Positions 40,322-47,527 of a stretch of DNA of 47,527 nucleotides are shown here, piece after piece. The notes beneath the pieces are model-generated. The model did not search any database. It saw only the letters and a program-made list of their open reading frames with translations, and had not been told where the DNA came from. Each line of letters opens with the position of its first letter. The stretch's first letter is position 1. The position numbers were made by a program, and so were the translations under genes. The DNA is taken from positions 1 through 47,527 of the forward strand of contig JAICXJ010000023.1 in assembly GCA_025980465.1 (NCBI GenBank), given 5' to 3'. The DNA comes from Frankiales bacterium. Its GTDB lineage: Bacteria > Actinomycetota > Actinomycetes > JAFAQI01.

Positions 40322-43270
40322 GTGCGAATCGTGAGCAGCCCGGATCGCGCCGCGACGCTCGGCGGCCGGCTGGCCCGCACCGGCTTCACCGATGCCGACC
40401 TGGCGCTGCGACTGCTCGACGAGATGGGGATCGCGGAGTCCGACAGCGGAGTTCTCGACGAGCTGGCGAACGCGGCCGACCCGGATCTTGCCCTCGCCTC
40501 GCTGGCGCGGATCCACGCCAATCTCGCTCCCGCCGATCGCGAGCGTCTGATCGGCGCACTTCGGCGGCGACAGGGTTTGCGGATGCGGCTGTTCGCAGTG
40601 CTGGGGGCGAGCGCTGCGCTCGGCGACTGGCTCGCCCGACACCCGGCTGAGTGGCAGCCGCTCGAGGACGACGCGATCACGTGGGCACGGCCGACGTTGC
40701 TCGGGATGCAGCGCCAGCTGCAGCAGGCGATCGCCGGCAAGGCCGGCCGCGAGGGGTACGACGCGCTGCGGGTGGGCTACCGGCGGCTGCTGCTCGTCCT
40801 CGCTGCGCGGGACACCGTCGGTGACATCGACGTCGAGCAGACCGCCGCCGAGCTGGCCGATCTCGCCGAGGCGACGATGGGCGCCGCGTACCAGCTTGCC
40901 CGCGCCGAGGTCAGTCCTCCCGACGACGTCCGGCTGGCCGTCATCGCCATGGGCAAGTGCGGCGGTCGCGAGCTGAACTACGTCAGCGATGTCGATGTGA
41001 TCTTCGTCGCTGAGCCGGGCGACGCCGCCGCGGTATCGACGCAGCTCGCAGCGGCGACGATGCGAGCCTGCTCGGAGACCACGTCCGAGGGCACGATCTG
41101 GCCGGTCGACGCGGCACTGCGGCCGGAGGGAAAGTCCGGCCCGTTGGTGCGCACCCTCGCCAGCCACACCGGCTACTACGAGAGGTGGGCCCACACCTGG
41201 GAGTTCCAGGCGCTGCTGAAGGCACGCCCGGTCGCCGGCGACCGGCAGCTGGCCGAGGACTACATGACGGCGATCACCCCGATGATCTGGACTGCCGCAC
41301 AACGACCGAGCTTCGTCGAGGACATCCAGGCGATGCGACGCCGGGTCGTCGACACGTTGCCGGCGCGTGAGGCCGACCGCGAGGTGAAGCTCGGACCCGG
41401 TGGCCTTCGCGATGTCGAGTTCGCGGTGCAGCTGCTACAGCTGGTGCATGGCCGCTCCGACCCCTCGATCCGCAGCTCGACCACACTGACCGCCCTCGCC
41501 GCACTCGTCGACGGTGGCTACGTCGGCCGCGAGGATGCAGCGCAGCTCGGCGCGGCGTACCGGTTCCTGCGCACCGTCGAGCACCGGCTGCAACTGCAGC
41601 TGTTGCGCCGTACTCATCTCCTGCCGACTGACGAGGCCGGCTTGCGCTGGTTGTCGCGCGCGATGGGATATCGCGACGTTGCGAGTTGGCAGCGGCACTA
41701 CGAGAGCCATGTCCGTGAGGTGCGCCGCATCCACGAGAAGCTGTTTTACCGGCCACTGCTCAACGCGGTCGCTCGGCTGCCCGCGGAACAGGCGCGGCTG
41801 ACCACCGAGGCGGCGCAGGAACGGTTGGAGGCACTGGGCTTCGCTGACCCGGCCGCCGCGCTCCGCCATCTCGAGGCGCTGACCTCCGGGGTGAGCCGCA
41901 ACGCGGCCATCCTGCGCACCCTGCTCCCGGCGATGCTCGGCTGGTTCGCCGATGCGGCCGATCCGGACGCCGGCCTGCTGTCCTTCCGGCAAGTCAGCGA
42001 CGCGCTCGGCAGCACGCCGTGGTACCTGCGCGTGCTTCGCGACGAAGGCGCGACGGCGGAGCGACTGGCGCGATTGCTCGCCACCAGCCGGTACGTCGCG
42101 GACCTTCTCGCCCGCGCGCCTGAATCGGTCGCGATGCTCGCCGACGACGACGAGATGCGACCGCGCGGTCCGGATGCGCTGCGCGGCGAGCTGCTCGCCG
42201 TCGCGCGACGTAACGACGAATGGGAGGACTCGGCAGTCGCTGTCCGCGGGCTGCGCCGCCGCGAGTTGTTACGGATCGCATGCGGCGATCTCATTGGCCT
42301 GATCGACGTTGTCGACGTCGGCCGGTCGCTGTCGGACGTCGCCGCTGCGACGCTTGCCGCCGCTCTCGAGACCTCGCAACGCAAGGTCGAGGCCGAACGA
42401 GGCGAGCCACTGCCGGTTCGCCTCGCAGTGATCGGCATGGGCCGGCTCGGCGGGTTCGAGCAGGGGTACGGCAGCGACGCCGACGTGCTGTTCGTCTACG
42501 ACCCGATCGGCGAAGACGGTCCGCAGTGCACGGCAGCGGCACACGAGGTCGCCCAGGAGCTGCGCCGGCTGCTGTCGATGCCGGCGCCCGACCCGCCGCT
42601 CCTCGTCGACGCCGACCTCCGTCCCGAGGGACGACAGGGTCCACTGGTACGAAGCCTTGCGTCGTACGCCGAGTACTACGAGCGCTGGTCGTCGGTGTGG
42701 GAGATGCAGGCGCTGCTTCGGGCCTGCCCGCTTGCCGGCGACGAGGATCTCGGTCGACGGTTCCTCGCCATGATCGATCCGTTGCGCTATCCCGACGGCG
42801 GCGTGCCGGAGCAGAGCCTGCGAGAGATCCGCCGCATCAAGGCCCGGATGGAGGCCGAGCGGTTGCCGCGAGGCGTCGACCCGGCGCTGCACACGAAGCT
42901 CGGCCGCGGCGGTCTCGCGGACGTGGAGTGGACCGTGCAGCTGCTGCAGATGCGCTTTGGCGCCGAGACCGAGTCGTTGCGGAGCACCGCAACCCTCGAC
43001 GCGCTCACCGCGGCCGAGCAGGTCGATCTCATCGGCGGCGATGACGCGCGGTCGTTGCGGGCCGCCTGGCTGATCGCGACCCGGGTGCGCAACGCCATCG
43101 TGCTGGCGCGGGGCCGCGCGTCTGACGTCGTACCGACCGACAGCCGCGAGCTGGCTGCCGTCGCCCGTGCGATGGGCTACGGCCCGGCCAAGGGTGGCGA
43201 GATGCTCGAGGCCTATCGGCGCGCGACTCGACGCGCCCGCATCGTGCACGAGCGCCTCTTCGCATCGTGA
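40322..43270 (+). CDS. glnE: Glutamine synthetase adenylyltransferase/deadenylase
   Basis: 982 residues from GTG 40322 (GTG 40331 equally possible; no ribosome binding site, so probably leaderless). Two nucleotidyltransferase domains: N-terminal MGKCGGRELNYVSDVDVIFV with EGKSGPLVRTL, and C-terminal MGRLGGFEQGYGSDADVLFVYD with RPEGRQGPLVRSL, each followed by an all-helical GlnE domain containing KLGPGGLRDVEFAVQLLQL and KLGRGGLADVEWTVQLLQM. Length fits GlnE. It modifies the main GS (GlnA1) by adding or removing AMP. The adjacent GlnA2 lacks the target Tyr, so GlnA1 must lie elsewhere. The next gene overlaps the stop by GTGA. Confidence 0.97.
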   Translation: MRIVSSPDRAATLGGRLARTGFTDADLALRLLDEMGIAESDSGVLDELANAADPDLALASLARIHANLAPADRERLIGALRRRQGLRMRLFAVLGASAALGDWLARHPAEWQPLEDDAITWARPTLLGMQRQLQQAIAGKAGREGYDALRVGYRRLLLVLAARDTVGDIDVEQTAAELADLAEATMGAAYQLARAEVSPPDDVRLAVIAMGKCGGRELNYVSDVDVIFVAEPGDAAAVSTQLAAATMRACSETTSEGTIWPVDAALRPEGKSGPLVRTLASHTGYYERWAHTWEFQALLKARPVAGDRQLAEDYMTAITPMIWTAAQRPSFVEDIQAMRRRVVDTLPAREADREVKLGPGGLRDVEFAVQLLQLVHGRSDPSIRSSTTLTALAALVDGGYVGREDAAQLGAAYRFLRTVEHRLQLQLLRRTHLLPTDEAGLRWLSRAMGYRDVASWQRHYESHVREVRRIHEKLFYRPLLNAVARLPAEQARLTTEAAQERLEALGFADPAAALRHLEALTSGVSRNAAILRTLLPAMLGWFADAADPDAGLLSFRQVSDALGSTPWYLRVLRDEGATAERLARLLATSRYVADLLARAPESVAMLADDDEMRPRGPDALRGELLAVARRNDEWEDSAVAVRGLRRRELLRIACGDLIGLIDVVDVGRSLSDVAAATLAAALETSQRKVEAERGEPLPVRLAVIGMGRLGGFEQGYGSDADVLFVYDPIGEDGPQCTAAAHEVAQELRRLLSMPAPDPPLLVDADLRPEGRQGPLVRSLASYAEYYERWSSVWEMQALLRACPLAGDEDLGRRFLAMIDPLRYPDGGVPEQSLREIRRIKARMEAERLPRGVDPALHTKLGRGGLADVEWTVQLLQMRFGAETESLRSTATLDALTAAEQVDLIGGDDARSLRAAWLIATRVRNAIVLARGRASDVVPTDSRELAAVARAMGYGPAKGGEMLEAYRRATRRARIVHERLFAS

Positions 43271-44781
43271 GCAGTTCTCGTCGGCTGGTCGTCCCGCTCG
43301 CCCTCGCCGTCGTGCTCGGGGCGCTGTACGTCTGGTGGCCGCCGCATTCGGTCGATCTTGCGGCGCAGGTGGCGCGATCGGATCTGTTTCGACGCAGCGG
43401 GTTCGTGCCGTACTGGGCCGGTTGGTACGCCGGGGTCACGACGACCAGCTACAGCCTGGTCACGCCGTTCCTGCTCGGCCTGTTCGGTGCGATCTGGCTC
43501 GGTGCGCTGTCCGTCGTCGCGACCGGCTGCGTCGTCGTGCCGCTGCTGCGTGACACTCGGCGTCCGACGATCGGTGCCAGTGCCTTCGTCATCGCCGGCT
43601 ACCTCGACGTGGTGTCGGGCCGTACGACGTTCGCGGTCGGTGCGGTCGTCGCCCTCGGTGCGGTCGTTGCCGTCGAGCGGCGGCGGGTGGTGCTCGGCGC
43701 CGTGTTGGGCTGCCTGGCGACGGTGACCTCGCCGGTGGCCGGTGTGCTGCTTCTCGTCGTGGTGGCGGCGCTGTTGATCGCGGATTCGCAGCGGCGGCTG
43801 GCGGCAGTCGCGCTCGGCGCCGGGGTCGCCGTCACGACAGCGGCCATCGCGGTGCTCGCTAGAGGCGACACCGGTGGCTACCAGCCGTTCAGCGCGCCGT
43901 CGTTGGCGTTCGCCCTCGCGACTGCGGCGTTCGTCGCACTGTCACCGGTGGGACGGCGGGTGCGCTGGGGCGCGGTGGTGACGATGGCAGCGCTTCTCGC
44001 GGCGTTCTCGGTGAATTCGGCGGTCGGCTCAAACGTGCTGCGGCTGACCACGCTCGCCGCCGTACCGACGTTGCTCGCGGTCGCCGAGCTGGCGGCGGTT
44101 CCGGTCGCGGTCGTCAGCCTGCTCGCGGCGTACCCGCCGATCGCGCAGCTGCAGTACGACATCGCCCGGGCTGCTGCGCATGACTATCAGCGCAGTTTCA
44201 CCGCACCGGTGCTGCAGCAGCTGGTCGCGAGCTCGCTGCTGCGCGACCACCGGGTCGAGGTGGTCGACACCGCGACGCACTGGCCGTCGACCTACCTCGT
44301 GCCGCGTGTCATGCTCGCCCGCGGATGGGAGCGGCAGACCGACGAGCATCTCAATCCGGAGTTTTACGGTCGTGCGCCGCTGACCGCGACGACGTACCGC
44401 GGCTTCCTCGACCGCAACGCGGTCGCCTTCGTCGCCGTCGCCCGCGGCGTACCGCTCGACTACGGCGCTCACGACGAGGCGGCGCTGATCCGTTCCGGCC
44501 TGCCCTACCTGAAGCAGGTGTGGAGTGATGCGCACTGGCAGCTGTACGCCGTGTCGTCGCCGACACCGATCGTGACGGCGCCGGCGGTCGTCATCGGCCA
44601 CAGCGATACCGGCGTGACCCTCCGGGCGCCGTCCCCGGGCCGCTACCTGCTGAGGATGCGCTGGTCGCCGTACCTGGTCGTCACCGGTGGCACGATCCTT
44701 CGCGGTCGCGGTGGGGACACCACTGTCGCGCTGACCACCGGCGGGACCCACCGAGTCCACGCCACCTGGCGTTTCCCTTAG
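43267..44781 (+). CDS. Multi-pass membrane protein of unknown function
   Basis: 504 residues from GTG 43267, in the GTGA overlapping glnE. About ten hydrophobic helices fill residues 5-305; residues about 310-504 are soluble and beta-rich (GYLLP-type loops, GRYLLRMRWSPYLVV, TTGGTHRVHATWRF). The conserved GWYAGVTTTSYSL segment near residue 48 and the long outer loop after helix 1 recall GT-C/PMT-type lipid-linked sugar transferases, but no DxD or other catalytic motif is clear. Translation coupled to glnE, which is unusual for a membrane protein. Function unknown. Confidence 0.75.
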   Translation: MSSSRRLVVPLALAVVLGALYVWWPPHSVDLAAQVARSDLFRRSGFVPYWAGWYAGVTTTSYSLVTPFLLGLFGAIWLGALSVVATGCVVVPLLRDTRRPTIGASAFVIAGYLDVVSGRTTFAVGAVVALGAVVAVERRRVVLGAVLGCLATVTSPVAGVLLLVVVAALLIADSQRRLAAVALGAGVAVTTAAIAVLARGDTGGYQPFSAPSLAFALATAAFVALSPVGRRVRWGAVVTMAALLAAFSVNSAVGSNVLRLTTLAAVPTLLAVAELAAVPVAVVSLLAAYPPIAQLQYDIARAAAHDYQRSFTAPVLQQLVASSLLRDHRVEVVDTATHWPSTYLVPRVMLARGWERQTDEHLNPEFYGRAPLTATTYRGFLDRNAVAFVAVARGVPLDYGAHDEAALIRSGLPYLKQVWSDAHWQLYAVSSPTPIVTAPAVVIGHSDTGVTLRAPSPGRYLLRMRWSPYLVVTGGTILRGRGGDTTVALTTGGTHRVHATWRFP

Positions 44782-44789
44782 CCCGGACG

Positions 44790-44848
44790 GCGAGCCGCGC
44801 GAAGTGCGCGAATCTGGGCCCGCCATCCGCGCGCTACGTGCAACTCGG
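44790..44848 (+). repeat. 59-bp palindromic direct repeat, left copy
   Basis: This 59-bp unit and the one at 45816-45874 align without gaps at about 45 of 59 positions. The outer parts match best: GCGAG at the start, GCGCGAAGTGCGCGAAT inside and CTCGG at the end. Within the unit, 44792-44804 and 44834-44846 are partly complementary, so the copy can fold on itself. It lies between the membrane protein gene and the DUF559 gene. Confidence 0.75.
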
Positions 44849-44929
44849 TGTCCACAGCCTCAGAGTGGCTGGTCGCGCCGTCTGTGGACAGCGCGTGATG
44901 GGGCGCCCGCCACCGGCACGCTCCGAGGG

Positions 44930-45811
44930 GTGGCCACCGCCCGGGTCCCCGCTGCGCTTCGCGACCGACCGTTCACCGCTGAGCAGGCGGCGGCGGCCGG
45001 GGTCTCGCGGTCGGCACTGCGCAGCAGCGTCTGGCGCAAGCTGCTGCGCAATGTGTGGGTTCATTGCGAGGTCCCCGATAGTCGCGAGCTCCGGTTGGCC
45101 GCGATCAAGCTGGTGCTCGGTCCGTATGCCTTCATCTGTGGCCCGACCGCAGCCTGGGTCTACGGAATTGACGTGCAGGATCCTCGTGGCGCGCTGATCT
45201 GGGTCGGCTACCGAGGGCCGACCCGGCCGCGGCAACGGGCCGGCACCACCGTTCAACAGGTCGGTGCGAGGGATGAAGAGCTGGTCGTCGTCGATGGCGT
45301 TGCGATGACGACGCCGCTTCGGACCGCGTTCGACTGCGCTCGCTGGTTGTCGGTCATCGAAGGCGTGGTGGTCGCGGACGCGCTCGCTCACATGAATGCG
45401 ATCAGGCTCGCCGACCTTGCTGAGCTGATCAGTACGAACCGAGGCGGTCGAGGAATCCGAACCGCCGATGAGGTGATCGGTCTCGCCGACGCCGGCAGCG
45501 AATCGCCGATGGAGAGCCGCGTTCGGGTGCTGCTCGTACGAGGCGGCCTGCCGCGACCCGAGACCCAGGTCGACATCACCGATCCGCAGGGGACCTTTGT
45601 CGCCCGCGCCGACCTGGCCTACCGCCTGGCCCGACTAGCAGTCGAGTACGACGGGTCCTGGCACTTCGGCCAGCGTCGCCACGATGACCGGCGGCGCGAC
45701 GCGATGCGTGAGGCAGGTTGGACGGTGATCGTCGTCAGCGCTGATGACTACTACCGACACCCGGCGGACATCCTCAGGCAAGTCCGTGCCGCACTTGCCA
45801 AGGCGGTCTGA
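44930..45811 (+). CDS. DUF559 (Vsr-like endonuclease fold) protein with AbiEi-like N-terminus
   Basis: 293 residues from GTG 44930; the earlier frame to 44804 overlaps the repeat. The N-terminal part (RDRPFTAEQAAAAGVSRSALRSSVWRKLLRNVWVH) is the winged helix seen in AbiEi-type antitoxin domains. The C-terminal DUF559 domain has ESRVRVLLVRGGLPRPETQVDI, ARADLAYR and LAVEYDGSWHF, giving an E-D-ExD set of the PD-(D/E)XK type, then RRRDAMREAGWTVIVVSADD. A DNA-cleaving or DNA-repair role is plausible but unproven; no toxin gene is adjacent. The gene is bracketed by two 59-bp palindromic direct repeats, which suggests a mobile or repeat-associated unit. Confidence 0.8.
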   Translation: MATARVPAALRDRPFTAEQAAAAGVSRSALRSSVWRKLLRNVWVHCEVPDSRELRLAAIKLVLGPYAFICGPTAAWVYGIDVQDPRGALIWVGYRGPTRPRQRAGTTVQQVGARDEELVVVDGVAMTTPLRTAFDCARWLSVIEGVVVADALAHMNAIRLADLAELISTNRGGRGIRTADEVIGLADAGSESPMESRVRVLLVRGGLPRPETQVDITDPQGTFVARADLAYRLARLAVEYDGSWHFGQRRHDDRRRDAMREAGWTVIVVSADDYYRHPADILRQVRAALAKAV

Positions 45812-45815
45812 CCCG

Positions 45816-45874
45816 GCGAGTTGCGCGAAGTGCGCGAATGAACGGCCGCGTTCCGCGCTCTTTGCGCAGCTCGG
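45816..45874 (+). repeat. 59-bp palindromic direct repeat, right copy
   Basis: Same element as the copy at 44790-44848, starting five bases after the DUF559 stop. Here the internal palindrome is stronger: GAGTTGCGCGAAG (45818-45830) with CTTTGCGCAGCTC (45860-45872), 11 of 13 positions complementary. Copy to copy distance is 1026 bp, exactly bracketing the DUF559 gene. Confidence 0.75.
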
Positions 45875-45887
45875 CGGGGAGAGTGGG

Positions 45888-46742
45888 TTAGGCGGCGGCG
45901 AGTTCTCGGTCTTGGCTGTGGACCGGCAGGACCACTGGCTGCCGGCTGTAGGCGTGGCGGCCGGAGAGGAGCCGCTCGGTCACGACGGCGGCACCGAGGA
46001 CGACGACGCCACCCACCACGTCGAGCACGTAGTGGTTCGCCGTACCGATGATGACGAACGCCGTCGCGAGCGGGTAGATCGCGCCCAGCACTCGCACCCA
46101 GGTACGGCGCGCCAGCGTGACGATCGCGAAGGCGCACCACAGCGACCAGCCGATGTGCAACGACGGCATCGCCGCGAACTGGTTCGCCTCCTTCGCCACG
46201 TTCGCCGAGGCGAGCGAGCCCCAGGTGTGGAAATGGATGACCGTGTCGACGAAGCCGGGGAGCAGTCGCGGCGGGGCGAGCGCGATGAACCAGAAGCCGA
46301 CCAGCGCTCCAAGATTCGTGATGATCAGCACGCTGCGGATCGAGCGATACCGCAATGGGTGGCGCAGATAGAGCCAGACCAGTACGCCGATCGTCACGAC
46401 GAAGTGCAAGGTGGCGTAGTAGTAATCGCAGATGTAGGCGAGCCATGGCGTCGCAGCGACGAGATGGTTGATGCCCTGCTCGATGTTGACGTGCAGGAAC
46501 CGCTCGATCGACATCACCGATGCGGCGCGGTGGAAGGCGGCGACCTCATGGCTGGGGACAGCGTCACGGACCAGCGAGTACAGCCCGTACACGGCGAGGA
46601 TGAAGCCGATCTCCTGCCACCACTTCGGCGGCCGGATCGCCCTGATCCGGGCGGGGAGCAGCGCAAACGAGCGTGGGTGGCTGATCAGTGCCACGCTGCG
46701 CCCCTGTCTCGTGTCCGTTTTATCCACCAGATGACGGTTCAT
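45888..46742 (-). CDS. PAP2-family membrane phosphatase/transferase
   Basis: 284 residues from ATG 46742. Six hydrophobic helices. PAP2 catalytic motifs: HTWGS, AAMPSLHIGWSLW (the SxxxH-like signature) and ANHYVLDVVGG with the final catalytic His and Asp. The pattern matches actinobacterial and eukaryotic inositol-phosphoryl-transfer or lipid-phosphate phosphatases (IPC-synthase-like). It probably acts on a lipid phosphate at the outer face of the membrane. The substrate is unknown. It lies downstream of korB on the same strand, separated by a terminator-like hairpin. Confidence 0.85.
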   Translation of the reverse strand: MNRHLVDKTDTRQGRSVALISHPRSFALLPARIRAIRPPKWWQEIGFILAVYGLYSLVRDAVPSHEVAAFHRAASVMSIERFLHVNIEQGINHLVAATPWLAYICDYYYATLHFVVTIGVLVWLYLRHPLRYRSIRSVLIITNLGALVGFWFIALAPPRLLPGFVDTVIHFHTWGSLASANVAKEANQFAAMPSLHIGWSLWCAFAIVTLARRTWVRVLGAIYPLATAFVIIGTANHYVLDVVGGVVVLGAAVVTERLLSGRHAYSRQPVVLPVHSQDRELAAA

Positions 46743-46795
46743 TCTGCCAGACCGGGCTCTCGATTCCGGGCAGTTACGCAACAACAACCCATCAA

Positions 46796-46818
46796 CAGCC
46801 GGACCTGATTCCCGGCTG
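46796..46818 (-). terminator. Hairpin after korB
   Basis: CAGCCGG and CCGGCTG (46796-46802 and 46812-46818) form a perfect 7-bp stem with a 9-base loop, followed on the minus strand by a T/G-rich stretch (TTGATGGGTTGTTGTT). It lies about 36 bases beyond the korB stop and before the PAP2 gene. Confidence 0.45.
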
Positions 46819-46853
46819 GGCGAGCTCGTGCGCCGCCGGTCGCCAGCGAGGAC

Positions 46854-47527
46854 CTACTCGCTGACCGTCCAGGTGTCGCCGGAGGACAGCAGACCGGCGA
46901 GATCGCCGTTGCCGCGCGCCTGCCGGGCCTGCTGCACCTGGGCCCGGGCGGCGTCGTCGTAGGCCGGGCGATCGACGTTGCGGAAGACGCCGAGCGGTGT
47001 CACGCCGCTGTCGATGTTGCCGAGCCGGGACAGCGCGAACGCCAGCTCCGGCTCGTCGGCCTTCGGGTTGTGCAGCAGCAGCGTGTCCTCGCCCACGGTT
47101 GCTACGTCGACCACCTCGAGCGATCCCCGCGCCGAAACCCGCACCCCTTTGCTTCCTTCGGTGCCGAAGCGCACCGGCTGGCCCGGCTCGAGCCAGACGA
47201 CGTGCTGGTCGCGGTTCGCGACATCCTTGACGATCTCGAACGCTCCGTCGTTGTAGATGTCGCAGTTCTGCAGGATCTCGACGAACGCCGCGCCGCGGTG
47301 CTGCGCGGCCGCCTGCAGCACCGCGGTGAGGTGCTTGCGGTCGGAGTCGACCGTCCGCGCCACGAACGTGGCCTCGGCGCCGAGTGCGATCGACACCGGG
47401 TTGAGCGGACGGTCGACCGAACCCATCGGGGTCGACTTGGTGGTCTTGCCGACTTCCGAGGTGGGGGAGTACTGGCCCTTGGTCAGGCCGTAGATCCGGT
47501 TGTTGAACAGCAGGATCTTCAAGTTGA
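46854..47527 (-). CDS. korB: 2-oxoacid:ferredoxin oxidoreductase beta subunit, partial
   Basis: About 224 residues of the C-terminal portion; the gene continues past the right edge, where the thiamine-pyrophosphate binding N-terminus must be. The visible part has LLFNNRIYGLTKGQYSPTSEVGKTTKSTPMGS, the signature of the KorB subunit of 2-oxoglutarate:ferredoxin oxidoreductase, followed by ALGAEATFVARTVDSDRKHL and the conserved AFVEILQNCDIYNDGAF. The enzyme oxidises 2-oxoglutarate to succinyl-CoA with ferredoxin as acceptor, an alternative step in the actinobacterial TCA cycle. The in-frame ATG at 47522 is internal and not the real start. Confidence 0.93.
   Translation of the reverse strand, partial: NLKILLFNNRIYGLTKGQYSPTSEVGKTTKSTPMGSVDRPLNPVSIALGAEATFVARTVDSDRKHLTAVLQAAAQHRGAAFVEILQNCDIYNDGAFEIVKDVANRDQHVVWLEPGQPVRFGTEGSKGVRVSARGSLEVVDVATVGEDTLLLHNPKADEPELAFALSRLGNIDSGVTPLGVFRNVDRPAYDDAARAQVQQARQARGNGDLAGLLSSGDTWTVSE

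Noticed and set aside
1-47527. CRISPR arrays, insertion sequences, prophage genes
   Set aside because: No regularly spaced repeats, transposase or phage structural proteins were recognised on either strand.

Overview
This is a gene-dense, high-GC window from an actinobacterial chromosome. Lineage markers include the mycothiol-dependent formaldehyde dehydrogenase MscR, an F420:NADP oxidoreductase (NpdG), two-domain GlnE beside a GlnA2-type glutamine synthetase, a Ku plus LigD-type ligase end-joining pair, KorB, and frequent GTG starts with GTGA/ATGA/TGATG gene junctions. No rRNA, tRNA, CRISPR array, phage or transposase was recognised, so it reads as core chromosome with a few accessory islets.

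Layout. 1-1959: a minus-strand gene starting at the left edge, then a small unknown, a DUF427 protein and a TesB-like thioesterase. 1987-3746: two secreted proteins, a DUF1524/HNH-type nuclease and a CAP-like protein. 3856-5564: an SDR coupled to a coiled-coil protein. 5597-7818: a truncated sulfotransferase remnant beside a PAS-GGDEF-EAL protein. 7815-9625: SRAP protein and amidase. 9709-12244: a histone-tail-like small protein, an MFS transporter and a Fur-family regulator. 12249-14517: Ku, a Cys-rich protein and a LigD-type ligase. 14577-15503: a putative stress-sigma promoter before three overlapping small genes, the last with three 42-bp repeats and a membrane anchor.

15511-25905 is the most coherent block. 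Six minus-strand genes (KdpD-like kinase, KdpE-like regulator, an Ord-like dehydrogenase, polyphosphate kinase, CYTH-CHAD protein, MutT1-like hydrolase) are nearly all translationally coupled. They diverge from a KimA-like potassium transporter that carries a C-terminal OB fold. No kdpFABC genes are present, so I infer that the two-component system may control the KimA-like transporter and link potassium to polyphosphate.

25962-31955: mscR and a divergent SmtB-like zinc sensor with an upstream in-frame CCCAC stretch; a two-domain glycosyltransferase and an unknown gene sharing a 29-bp divergent promoter; a lipoprotein cell-wall amidase; an unlisted tiny membrane protein; and a histone H1-like Lys/Ala repeat protein. 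32180-37536: an anchored unknown with a Thr/Pro tail, npdG, a metal-receptor-like protein whose start is unclear, panB and nadE. 37615-44781: nitrogen cluster glnA2, a class-I amidotransferase, sixA, glnE and a GTGA-coupled membrane protein. 44790-45874: a DUF559 endonuclease-fold gene bracketed by two 59-bp direct repeats that are themselves palindromic. 45888-47527: a PAP2 phosphatase and the 3' part of korB.

The strongest candidates for something undescribed are the repeat-bracketed DUF559 gene, the potassium/polyphosphate block with the transporter-OB fusion, and the stress-promoter trio of small proteins.
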